A DNA stretch of 64,000 nucleotides from Symbiodinium kawagutii (Eukaryota; Sar; Dinophyceae; Suessiales; Symbiodiniaceae). The stretch spans positions 71,039 through 135,038 of the forward strand of contig VSDK01012949.1 in the NCBI GenBank assembly GCA_009767595.1, read 5' to 3'. A model generated the notes under the pieces. It was not told where the DNA came from. It was given only the letters and a program-made list of their open reading frames with translations, and made no database searches. The translations under genes were made by a program, and so were the position numbers. Positions within the stretch are counted from its first letter, which is position 1. Every line of letters starts with the position of its first letter. Of this stretch, positions 1-10,977 are shown piece by piece.

Positions 1-759
1 CAGCTTAGCCAGCGACCACGGTAACAGCCGAGGCTCTCCATTTGAGTCAGCAAACAATGAATGCGACGGCGGGCTACGAAAGGCCCACGCACACAGCAAC
101 AGATTACGATGGCCTTCTGGCAATGTATACGACCGACTGTCTCCGTACCAAGTGACACCTGACATTGCTTTCCAACCCGACTGATGCTTGATGCCACATG
201 GCATTTCCACACCTGACAGGGCTGCAACCACTGTTTCCCATCCTTGGTCCACTAGGAACTTGAGCGACCCATGTGCCAAGGTCTTAGCTTTACTATAGCT
301 ATGATAAATGGCAGGTCGGATGTTACGTGTCGAAATGGCATTAGACTGGAACAACCATTGGCCTGGCAGCGTAAGCACGGATCGATCTCCCCCTATGTTG
401 GGCAAAACTGACAATGCACCCTGCTCAAAGGTAACTCTGGCCCATTCAATGTAGGAGGGGTCTCTGGATCTACCCTGAAACTCTCCATCAGCGACAACGC
501 ACATTGGGCCTTTAGATGAGATGATCGACTTTTGGAAAGCATTCGGCACTATCTTTCGCACTCTAAAATCGCCCCCACCACTTCCCGTGACTTCTTCAGC
601 CCCATCTTTGCGTAAGATTTCAAAGCCTTCGATGCCCCACACGAACAACTCCAAGAGTGGGTCCAAGGAACCCAAAAGTGCCCGTATGATGGTGGAGTCG
701 GGGCTGCCCCAAGATCCCTTGTGCCCAAGGAAGCGCGCCAAGACTTTGTTAATAAGTTC
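1..759 (-). CDS. Unidentified long open frame, incomplete at the left edge
   Basis: Reading the minus strand from 759 down to 1 gives 253 codons without a stop, and the frame leaves the window still open. That is well beyond chance for this base composition. No ATG lies at its upstream end. The same frame continues upstream from 762 to about 890, interrupted by a single TAA (762-760). The upstream part includes the motif LDPRKLYAWKK. Other recognisable stretches are FLGHKGSWGSPDS, GPMCVVADGEFQGRSRDPSY, LPGQWLFQSN and SGVTWYGDSRSYTLPEG. I do not recognise a family. The composition is soluble and mixed, with no transmembrane segment. It could be a large exon preceded by an intron, with the TAA lying in that intron, or a decayed mobile-element or endogenous-virus frame. 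It is the only well-supported minus-strand coding region in the window. Confidence 0.5.
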
Positions 760-890
760 TTACAACTTAAAAGCCAGCTTTTTCCAAGCGTACAATTTCC
801 GGGGATCAAGAGATGTAAAAACTGACAGGCTTGTCACACCACACTCGGCGAAGAAGAAACTTTTTTTTTGGCCAGGTGGTGCCTATTGCG

Positions 891-2520
891 CGCGGAATGC
901 AGGTTATCATGTGTCCCATAAGCTGCAAGAGGGATCAGCCAATTGGATCCAGATGACCACGCCACAACACATATAGAGGCAAGAAAGCGGCGTGTATAAC
1001 TCTGTCTCATGCCGCCTCATTCTGTCACGTCTGTTTCTGTCCCTTCTCCTCTCCCCTTCTCTTCTGCCTTCACCTCCCCTCTCTCCTTCCCCCCCCTCTT
1101 TCCGCAGCTGTTTCATTGTAGCCGTATACCTTAGCCCTCGGGCTCGGCCGCGCATGGAACTCGCCCGTGCTCCTGTCTGCGAAGCATCGCATATGGGCTC
1201 TTGGGATCTGGCAAAGCCATTGAAAGGACGGAGGGATATCAGTGTGCAATATCTGAGCTTCAGTGGGCATCCTCAACGGCAAGTGCCCTGCCGTGACGTG
1301 TTGCTACATTTCACCTGCTTTAGAAGACTTGTTGCTACCGTTCTTCCTCTTTGCCACATCACTGGGTGGGCTGAAACTGCACCCGTCATCGACTAGTGCT
1401 TATATTTCCCATCGCTCTTGCAATTTCCGTTGGGAGGTGCGCCTGCTTCTCGGTGTCCAACCTCAACCACTCGCGTAAGTTTTCCAGTCTTGACTCGATA
1501 CTTGCAAAGGCATGGCCACAGCCCCATGCACACCCATAACATAACGGTCGGGACTCGCTCTGAGCTCGCTCCTCTGGCCGTAGAAAATGGTCTGCTGCAT
1601 GGTTTTGTCGTGGTCCTGCAAGTAATCTTTGCTAAACCATGTACCTTGCAATCTAGGGAAGAAGAGGTGACATTGATTGATGCCCGGAAACCAGAGCAGA
1701 CATGAATCACAATCTGGAGCCAATAGCAAAGGAAATGATTCTGATGAATTTCACCGCCCTATATACATCCAAATACTCAGAGCAACGAGGAAGCTGCTGT
1801 GGTCATGCACCACCGGTTGAGATGCCTCGACAAGGCGCTGAACCAACCAGTCTCACACCCTGGTCTCACACCCTGGCCTCACCAGTAGGTAGTAACTTCG
1901 GTGAACCTGACCGTCTGGCCTTGGTGTGAACAGGGTTGGTTCGCCCCTTGACGGTGTCTCCCCATGATCTCTGGGCACTGCTCGCCCACAACTCTGGAGC
2001 TATCGGCTCTGGAGGATGTCACCCCTAGGTCACACATGGCTCTCTGAGCCAGCCAACTCAAGGGGTGTTTCATGAATTCTCTGCTCGCTTCGGCATTCTT
2101 TGTTGCGGTGAGTCTCCAACTTTCTCTGCATAAGACTGGTTGCGCATATTTTGGACAGAAGTAACTTTACTTTGGTTAATCTGCAACAGTAGAGATTAAC
2201 CTCAACTCTGACAAACACAACCCAATTTTCCACCGAATTGGTCGATGCACGCAGTGAGAGGCCATGCATAGCTAGCCTTGCTAGCCAGTGCAGAACCTAC
2301 TGGAACGCTTCTTACATTATGTGACGGGACATGCAGGGAACTTGTGAGGCGGGGAATTCATTGCATTTACATAATTTTCGCAGTTTTTCTGCCGGCTTCG
2401 TACGCTTGTATGCTTCAATGCTTCGAAGTTTTCGTTTCACCTTGTTTCACTAGTTTCACTTCGTTTCACTGCTTCTTATCGACCTTAGCTTAGTGCTACC
2501 AAGGCGATGCAGGCGAGCAA
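891..2520. other. Region without an assignable gene
   Basis: This stretch holds a pyrimidine-rich tract (1030-1110) and overlapping short open frames on both strands. The most protein-like is a minus-strand frame at 1463-1729, with motifs such as QGTWFSKDYLQDHDKTMQQT and RYVMGVHGAVAMP. It could be another exon of the minus-strand gene at the left edge, but I see no splice evidence that joins them. The rest shows nothing I can support. Confidence 0.3.
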
Positions 2521-2528
2521 AAAAGAAA

Positions 2529-3292
2529 ATGAGAAGATGCAGATGATAGAGATGATGATGGTGATGATGATGAAGATGATGAAGATCATGAAAATGATGA
2601 AGATGATGGAGATGATGAAGATGATGAAGATGATGAAGATGATGGAGATGATGAAGAAGAAGAAGATGATGATGATGATGATGATGATGAAGTTGATAAA
2701 GGTGATGACAATGATGGAGATGGTGAAGATGATGCCGATGGAGATGATGAAGATGATGAAGATGATGAAGATGATGAAGACGGTAAAGATGATGAAGTTG
2801 ATGAAGACGGTGAAGATGATGAAGTTGATGAAGATGATGGCGATGATGAAGATGATGAAAATGATGAAGATGATGGAGATGATGAAGATGATGGAGATGA
2901 TGAAGATGATGAAGATGATGAAGATGACGAAGATGATGAAGATGAAGGTGATGCTGATGATGATGAAGATGAAGATGATGAAGATGATGAAGATGATGAA
3001 GATGATGAAGACGGTGAAGATGATGAAGTTGATGAGGACGGTGAAGATGATGAAGTTGATGAAGATGATGGCGATAATGAAGATGATGAAGATGATGAAG
3101 ATGATGAAGATGATGGAGATGATGAAGATGATGGAGATGATGAAGATGATGAAGATGATGGAGATGACGAAGATGATGAAGATGAAGGTGATGCTGAAGA
3201 TGGTGAAGATGAAGATGATGGAGATGATGGTAAAAATGTTGAAGATGATGGAGATGATGAAGATGATGATGATGAAAATGATGAAGATGATG

Positions 3293-3324
<32 letters not shown>

Positions 3325-3378
3325 GAAGTTGATGAAAATGATGAAAATGATGGAAATGATGAAGATGATGACGCTGGA

Positions 3379-3411
<33 letters not shown>

Positions 3412-3560
3412 GATGAGGAAGATGATGATGAAGATGATGAAAATGATGAAGATGATAGATGGATGAAAATGATGACGATGGAAATGATGAAGAAGATGAT
3501 GATGATGATGATGATGATGAAGAAGAAGATGATGAAAATGAAAATGATGAAGAGAACGTG
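2529..3560. repeat. GAT/GAA/GAC compound triplet array, about 1 kb
   Basis: An imperfect trinucleotide array on the plus strand. One plus frame reads almost only Asp, Glu, Gly, Asn and Val for over 300 codons without a stop, but has no ATG. A second plus frame reads Met/Lys/Glu (2507-3466). Minus frames read His/Leu or Ile/Phe. A longer period is visible: the block starting GACGG near 2779 recurs near 3010, so part of the array is a tandem duplication of about 231 bp (77 codons). The array may be non-coding, or it may encode an acidic low-complexity segment. The open frames by themselves are a trivial result of the triplet repeat. Confidence 0.9.
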
Positions 3561-4920
3561 TTGAAGATCGTGAACACCTTGACTTTAGCAAAGAACCCTT
3601 GGCAGACGTTCCCGGGAATTTCATGAAGCCGCACTTCAGTTTGTCCATGTCACTGTTGTTGTTTTTCAAAATGGACCATTTTAGTTTTGGAGGAAGTCTT
3701 GCGCTGCAACTTTGTTCTTTTACGATTTCTTGCAAACATTTTCTAGACAAAATAAAAAAAATGATGCTGAAGATGCTGATGCCTTGCCTTTCAACGCGTG
3801 AGCCGAGTGGGAGCGGAAAGTTCACCTTTAGTCTTAATCTGTCATAACTGTTGACTGGTTTGTGTTGACTGGTTTGTGTTGTTTGGTTCTTGGTGGCTTT
3901 GGTTCTTTGGTTTTTGTTTCTGGTTGATTGTTGGGCTGGTTCTTTGTGATTGTTTTAGGTTTTTGTCTTAGTCTTATTGTTTCATGTCTGCGCTTGTCAA
4001 TTGAGCGATCGGGGTAACGCGCCCAATCGGCGCCGCAGGGACAAAAAAATAGACTGAACAAAGAGGTGGATCAAAAAAAAAAGGCCTAGAATCGGAATAA
4101 AAAACAAAAGTGTTCGGTAATAAAAGGGAGAAGACGGCTAAACATTTTATTTGAAGATAGACGAAGAGCCTAAACATGAACAAAACAAACCGGAAAAAAG
4201 GAACACCAAAATGAAAAATTAATTTGGAAAACAGAAATAGAAACAATGAAAAAATGCAAAAAAAAATGTCAAAAACTGAAAAAACGAAATTAGAAATGGA
4301 AAAATATAAAGGTAGATGATGGGTGTAAACTAGAATGAATAATGGCAGAAAAACAACAAAAAACATAGTAATTGGAAAAGGGAAATTAAGATCAAATGGA
4401 AAATGATGAAAATTTAAGATATTTGAACAAAACGAAAAATAGAAAATGGAAATGGAAACGTATGGAATTGCAGAAACAGGACAAAAAAGGAATAGCACGT
4501 ATGGAACAATAAAATGGGAAAGGATTGATTTGCTTTTGTTTTAATATTGATTTTTTGCGTTTCATGTTGTTTTTCCTAATTGACTTTGCAAAGGCACATG
4601 GAGACAAAAACGGAATGACGGATGGATGATGAAATACCGTAGCGGATTGAAAATGGAATAATGATGGAAATGAATGAAGAATTCAAAAAGGCAGAGTTGG
4701 AAAGCGTGGAGGAGGGAAACGGAAAAATGGAAAAAAAATGAAAAACAATGGACAACGCATGAGAATCGAAAAGAAAAATCGGAAAAACAAATGGAAAAAC
4801 AGATGGAAAAACATGCAGAAAAAAATGAAACTGAAACCACTTGGACAAAAGAAAGGAAACAAAAAAGACTGGAAGAAAATAAAAACGAAGAAATTCAAAC
4901 GGAACAAAATTGAATGAAAT
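3561..4920. other. A-rich low-complexity region
   Basis: From about 4060 the plus strand becomes strongly purine-rich (runs such as GGAAAAACAAATGGAAAAAC). Phe/Ser-rich open frames on the minus strand and Lys/Glu-rich frames on the plus strand follow from this composition. I see no gene. Confidence 0.6.
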
Positions 4921-5162
4921 TAGAAGAGAATAGAACAGAATTGAATGGACAGGTAGACAGACAGATATATTCGATAGATAGACAGGTAGAGATAAAGATT
5001 GAAAAATATGCAAATGAAAATGGATAGGTAGAGAGATAAACCAAAAATCAACAAGAATACATCGATTGATCGATCGGCAAACCAAAAAGAATAAGTAGTT
5101 CAGTAGGTAGATACATGAGTGCACAGACAGAAAGAAAGAGGGAGAGGTAGATAGATAGAAAC

Positions 5163-5231
<69 letters not shown>

Positions 5232-6030
5232 CAAATATAAAAACAGATAGATAGATAGATAGATAGATAGATGGATAGATAGATGGATAGATAGATAAAC
5301 AGAAAAATAGACAGATAGACAGATACATAGATCGAGACATAGACAAATAAATAAAGATCAAACAATCAAAAACACATGACAAGTAAAAAACGAAATAGTG
5401 TAACAAATACATAAATAGAAATTAATAGATAGACAGACAAATAAACCGATTAACTGAACCATTAACCGATTGAACAAACAAACAGATGAGCAGTTAAGTA
5501 AGTAGATAGAAAGATCATAGACAGGGAGATAATCAGATAGATCAAAAATAAAAATACATAAACAACAATATAAAGAAAAACAGAGATAAGTACATATACA
5601 GAAAAATAAATGAAACAAATTAAGACCAACACAGAGAGTAAAACACATTTGGTAGAAACAAAACGATAGATAGATAAATAAAACGAAACAGGTATAGACA
5701 GATGGAGAAAAATAAATAGATAGATAGGTAGCATGATCGATGAATAAACAAATAAACAAATAAATAAGTAAATAAATAGACAGAGAGCTGAATAGATAGA
5801 TAGACAGAGAGATGGGTCGATAGATACATGAATGAATGAACGAATAGGAAGACAAACGAATAGGAGAGTTGGTAGGTGGGCAAGTAGGTAGGTAGGCAGG
5901 TAAGGGAGGTGGGTAAGTCGCTACGTAGCTAGGTAGCTAAATAGCTATGTAGGTAGCTTGGTGGGCAGGTAGGTGGGCGCGTAGGCAAGTAGGCAGGTAG
6001 CTAGGTCGGTAGGTAGTAGTTAGACAAATT
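4921..6030. repeat. GATA/GACA microsatellite passing into GGTA repeats
   Basis: An almost pure GATA array lies at about 5155-5290, flanked by degenerate GATA, GACA and AAAT units out to about 5860. This gives way to GGTA/GGCA units (5870-6030). Tyr/Leu/Ser/Ile-rich minus frames across 4576-5883 are translations of this array. Confidence 0.9.
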
Positions 6031-7600
6031 GAAGGATATATAGTATGGACACATGACTAGGTCCGTAGGCAGGTACACGTCGAAAAAAAATGTGATAAAT
6101 CTAGATGTAAAGAATGGCGGATGGGTAGATGGATAAACAAAGAGGGAAATGGATAGATAGATGAGGGCAAAATAGATAGATGGAGGTCTTGGAAATTTGA
6201 ATAGGTGCGTGTTTCGAAGCACCCCCGTTTGAAAATACAAACAGCAAGTAGATGTATAGCTGGATAATGAGCTGGGTAGCGAATGAAAAATATGTAGATT
6301 GGCGGATCGATAGTCGACAGATTCACTGACAATAAATTCAAAAAAAATGGTAAACATAACCATGTATAGAAAAAATCGTTAGACAGAAAAGTAGCTGGAT
6401 ATATGCATCGATTGATAGACAGAAGGATACTGTAGATAGATGGACCAGCTAAACGACGCACAGGAAAGACCGGTGATGATGTTAGTAGAGCTAAACATGG
6501 GAAGATCAACTAATTTGATGCACAGACTAAGGACGGGTAGGCAGAGAAGTTTAATGAATAGTTACGTAAGTGAGATATATAGCAGTTGGAGGGTAAGCAA
6601 TGCAAGTAGACATGAAGACAGTTGGAAAGGTAGGTAGACGGATCGGTAAACAAAGTCGTAGGCACCTGGATAGTTAGATTGACAGATGGATTGGAGACTG
6701 ATCCATGGATTGGATAGAGATAAGTAGACTGGTTAGGTGGATGGATGATAGGTAGATAGATAGACGGGTACATTGGAGATGGAAGGGAAACTTGATTGAT
6801 AAACCAAAAATATATTTAACTACTGCGCGTGATTTCATTTTCGCATGCACAGCATGCCTGCTGCAATCAAGAGCGGCCAAGAGGACTCATCGTTCAATCT
6901 AGAAACATGTTGGTTTCAATGGAAACTTCTGCGTCAAATGGTGGTGCCAGTGCTACCACTACAACTACTATGACCATACCTTTACTACCACTAGTACCAC
7001 TATTAGCACTCATACTACTATTGCCACTCTAACCACTGCAGCTGCGCTGATTCCGGTGCCATTGAACGGTTTGGTGCGATTGTTGCTTGTGAAGCTTGGA
7101 AATTTGCCAAGCACCCCAGCTGTTTGGCTTCAGAACGTCCACGAACCACCAAGAGAGTCAACAACTTTCAACAGCAAGGATCGCTACCCAAATTGCAAGC
7201 ATTACCAGCAAAAGTAACACTAGTATTCATAGATTCGTGAATGATTTGCACGGAACATTTTTGAGTTTGAGCACCAAAACCACGAAGGCGATCAATTGGG
7301 GACAGTCTCTCATTTCCTTATTTTTCGCGATCGGAAAGTGCTTGTTTGCCAAAAGTAAGTTGGCGGAAGCAATATTGCCTGTAAAAACTAAGGAGTTTTT
7401 TGAAGTCTTGAATTTCGGACTCAACGGTCTGCGAAATTCGAGTGTCCTCAGTTTTTTTATTTGAACGGCGCATTGATAAAAGTAACAAGAACATGAACAT
7501 GCAAGCAGACTGACAGAATTGTACTCAGAGACCAAGAAGCGGAATCAGACACGGTTTACAACATCAACAGGCACAACAGCACCAGCAACAGCAACAAAAC
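6031..7600. other. Degenerate GATA flank and region with no gene seen
   Basis: GATA-like units continue, degenerating, to about 6780. A short CTACCACTA-type repeat lies at 6950-7030. A plus frame at 7096-7464 has some hydrophobic segments, but no splice context or recognisable family. I assign nothing here. Confidence 0.4.
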
Positions 7601-7769
7601 CAACTTGCCTTTGCTCTTGCAAACAGTCATGTTCGGCATATCTTCAGATGGATCGTGGTGCCAATGCTGGACCAGGGCCGATAAATTGATCAAGGACCGG
7701 CTGGGTGAATTGGAACATGTTCATCTATCTAGCTGTTTGGCCATTTCTTTATTTATTCTTTTCATGTTT

Positions 7770-7880
7770 TATCCCTCTCTGACTGTTCTCTCTCTGCCTC
7801 TCTGCCTCTTTGTGTTCTCTCTCCTGTCTTTCACTCTCTCTCTCTCTCTTGTGTCTTTCTCTTTCTCTCTTATTTTCATT
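7770..7880. repeat. CT-rich microsatellite
   Basis: TCTC-type low complexity on the plus strand. It lies just upstream of the first exon I can assign to coiled-coil gene A and could be part of an intron pyrimidine tract. Confidence 0.75.
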
Positions 7881-8075
7881 TCGTTGTGCTAAAGTGCCGG
7901 ACAGGCAAACATCCGAACAATAAACCTTCTTATTTCTTTTAGATATTTAAAAACGGTTGGAGTGTTATTTTGCCACATTTGTTGGATATGAGTAAGATTT
8001 ATTTGTTGGACATGAGGTGTTTGATTTTGTATCATCCAACAAGCGAGGGACGGCGAGGGACTTGATCCAACCCAG

Positions 8076-10946
8076 GACCCCGGCCTTGGTGAACCTCTCA
8101 CTGAACTCCAAGATCTGCAAAGACAGCTGGAGCAGAAGGCCAGAGAAACGGAGGTCCTTGGAATGGTTCACACAGAGTCTTTACATACATGTGGGGCTTT
8201 CTCAAGATGATATTTGGTCTCTTACTATGACTGGTTGGTATTGGGTGATTTTGGAGTTTGTCTTATTTTGGGAGCCCACCACGTGTATAGGGTACATAAA
8301 CAAGATTGATTATCAGGTATCTATGTTCTAGCTCTTTGCCGCCAGCGGCAAATTTCAACTTGGGATTTACAGAGGCATGTGCAATGCTCCCTGCCTGGTG
8401 TGAATATGCATGGTGCAAACACATATTTTCTGGGTGTACATTCTTCCGTATCCCATATACAAACATGTTTGCGCATGCAGTTCATGTTTGCATATGTGGA
8501 TTTCTATCCAAATGGAATGTACACACAAGTTGAACCAATCGAACCTGGTCTGCCAAGTTCAACGTTTATTAATAGAGACCAGCCTGTCATACTGAAGCAT
8601 CAGATAGATGACGGTCTTTTGAATATATTGACATTGATATGAACAACTATTCTGTATGGACTCGATATACGGCTCGACATGGACTTTTTGGAAATTGGGC
8701 CTTTGCATGATTCATGAAACATCGATCTCCTCGTTTTGCCATGCGAAGTGTTCTTTTCAGAAAAATCCAAATGTTCCTGACGGAACTGTCCCTTCCACCA
8801 TTTTTGGCAAATGCCTTGATGGGGATTGGAGCCTTCCACTTCACTTACAAGTGGTCTCAACATGGCTGCGGTATGTAGCAGTGTCCCTTAAGAAAATCTG
8901 TATCTGATCTTTGTTTTGCTGTAATTTGGATTGAATCGTGAAGTTTTTGCCATGCTTTGGCTGTTTCTGTGCAGGAAAATGACAACAAGTGTCTCAATAT
9001 CCAGTGGAAGGCTATGCGGGAAGAGTTTCTGATCTGCAAGATGGTCAGTGTCAAAGCTTGATGTTGGGATGCGTGTATCAAGCACCCAAGCAAGATTTTG
9101 CAATTGTAGCTAAGTATCTCAAAACAAGTTCTTGCTCTCATCGTGTTGGCATGTCCACTGCAGGGGTGCGACCAATAGAGGTATACTTGGAATTTTGTTT
9201 GAAGTGAGATTGTTGGTTGGTTTCGGGTCTGACGATGAAAGTCAATGATTGCTTGATGCGCACGTCATTTGCCATTGCAAATTCTGAGGCGTGATAGCAA
9301 GGCAAGACAATGCGAGCAACTCGAGGCAGACAACAGAAGTTTGCAGGTGGGGATGGCAACTGTGGGGCAGTTGGGTTAAGGATACCTAGTCGAACTATTC
9401 GATACACGACGTCAATGCAGTGGATGGTTATTCGGGATCGCTCACCTCCACAAAGTCTGGTGTGCCCATCATGTGTTGCATAATCAGTCACTGTGCTGGA
9501 GGGAATCATGCTAAGAGCTGGTACGACCAATCCAACAAAAGTTGCCCAAATCCTGTGGTCACCATTAGTGCATGTTGCACCTGTAGATCGAGCGTCGCCT
9601 GTACTGAAGGAAGGGGGCCCCGGTTCTTGACAAATGCCGCTGTTGTGAGGCTTTTGCCATTCAGAGCTCACGTGAGATTTCCTAATGTGAAGAGGTCCAA
9701 TTATCGATACGTCCATGTATATCTAGACTAGCACCTATAGCATGTGTGGCACGTATGACCTGTTTAGCATGGATGGCATTTACTGTATATGTTGCACACA
9801 CGCGTACACACATGCAAGCCTATGTAGATATGTATACATATATCATGTACAAATAGAAAGATATGTAGTGTATGTATGCGTACGTGTACAGTATATTTTA
9901 GAAGAGAAACAAGGCGGTTGGGGTGTCAGGCTTTTCTGTGGGTGGGCTGGGGGTGGGGTGGTGGTTTCTTTGCTGGTCGCTCGGCTGGCAAAGTCGCACA
10001 GGGTTTACGGTGTTTGCAACATCGAGTGTTATTGCAAGTGCGCACAGTGGGTTATTTCCAGGCTGACAAGCTAATGTAATACAGAATTGTATTGGCGAGA
10101 CCGTGAGAGTTGAGGTGCCACGGTATGAGCGAAATACACTAAATTACCTGAGTACCTGATTGTTTAGGTATCTGTGATGCGTGTACATTTGTGCATATTT
10201 GCTACATGTTGTCATGTCACTATGTAATGTTATGCATAACGAATACAGAACACACAGTAGTACATCTACATCTAGATTTATGTAACAGTTATTTGATGTG
10301 TACATATATATATATATATCTATATTTGATGTGTACATATATCTGTCTATATGATCACACAGTAGTACATCTATTTGATGTGTCTGCTTTATATGCTAAT
10401 ATCTATCCGTATCCCAAGTGCGATTTGCATTGGCACGTCTGCCAGGAGCGCCTCAGTGAAGAGGCAGGGACGCGCAGGTTGTCGACGGTTAGGGGCAGAC
10501 AGCGATGCTTTTGGTTGGTCCTGGTGACTAACCATGGTGACTAGCCATGGTGACTAGCCATGGTGACTAGCCATGGTGACTAGCCATGGTGATTCGTGGT
10601 CAATGGTGACTCACTCTAATCCAAGACTTTGGCAGTCCATGGTGACTCATGGCTGGGTTTTGATGTCGAACATTTTGGATTTGGCGCCTGCCTGTTCATT
10701 TGACCCTTGCTGATTGTTGTCCAGGAAAATTCTGATCTGCAGCGGCAGATGGAAGAACAACAGGCAATGTACAAAGAGGCCATCCCTAAGGGGCCAGGGG
10801 TTTGCTTGTACCCTCTTTTTTTGAATGTAGCTCCGTTTCTTTCACGCTTTTGCTGTCTGACTTGTCACCCCGTCACCCGTCATCGCAAATTGCTGATCAC
10901 ATATTACAATCATCATGGTCATCATCACCGTCGTCGTCATCATCAT

Positions 10947-10977
<31 letters not shown>

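Noticed and set aside
521-976. 151-codon plus frame at the left end
   Set aside because: It is opposite the longer and more protein-like minus frame 1-759/890, which explains its openness.
2456-3825. Long His/Leu and Ile/Phe minus frames (392 and 446 codons) and a 319-codon Met/Lys plus frame
   Set aside because: They are direct translations of the GAT/GAA triplet array in different frames. There is no start, splice or flanking coding evidence.
4674-4913. Lys/Glu-rich plus frame resembling a coiled coil
   Set aside because: It follows from the purine-rich composition. The composition continues past the frame ends without any coding boundary.
4576-5883. Tyr/Leu/Ser-rich minus frames of up to 278 codons resembling membrane proteins
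   Set aside because: They are products of the GATA/GACA array (TATC translates as Leu-Ser-Ile-Tyr).
9138-9716. 192-codon minus frame
   Set aside because: It has no motif and no splice context, and it lies in an intron interval of gene A. The length is compatible with chance.
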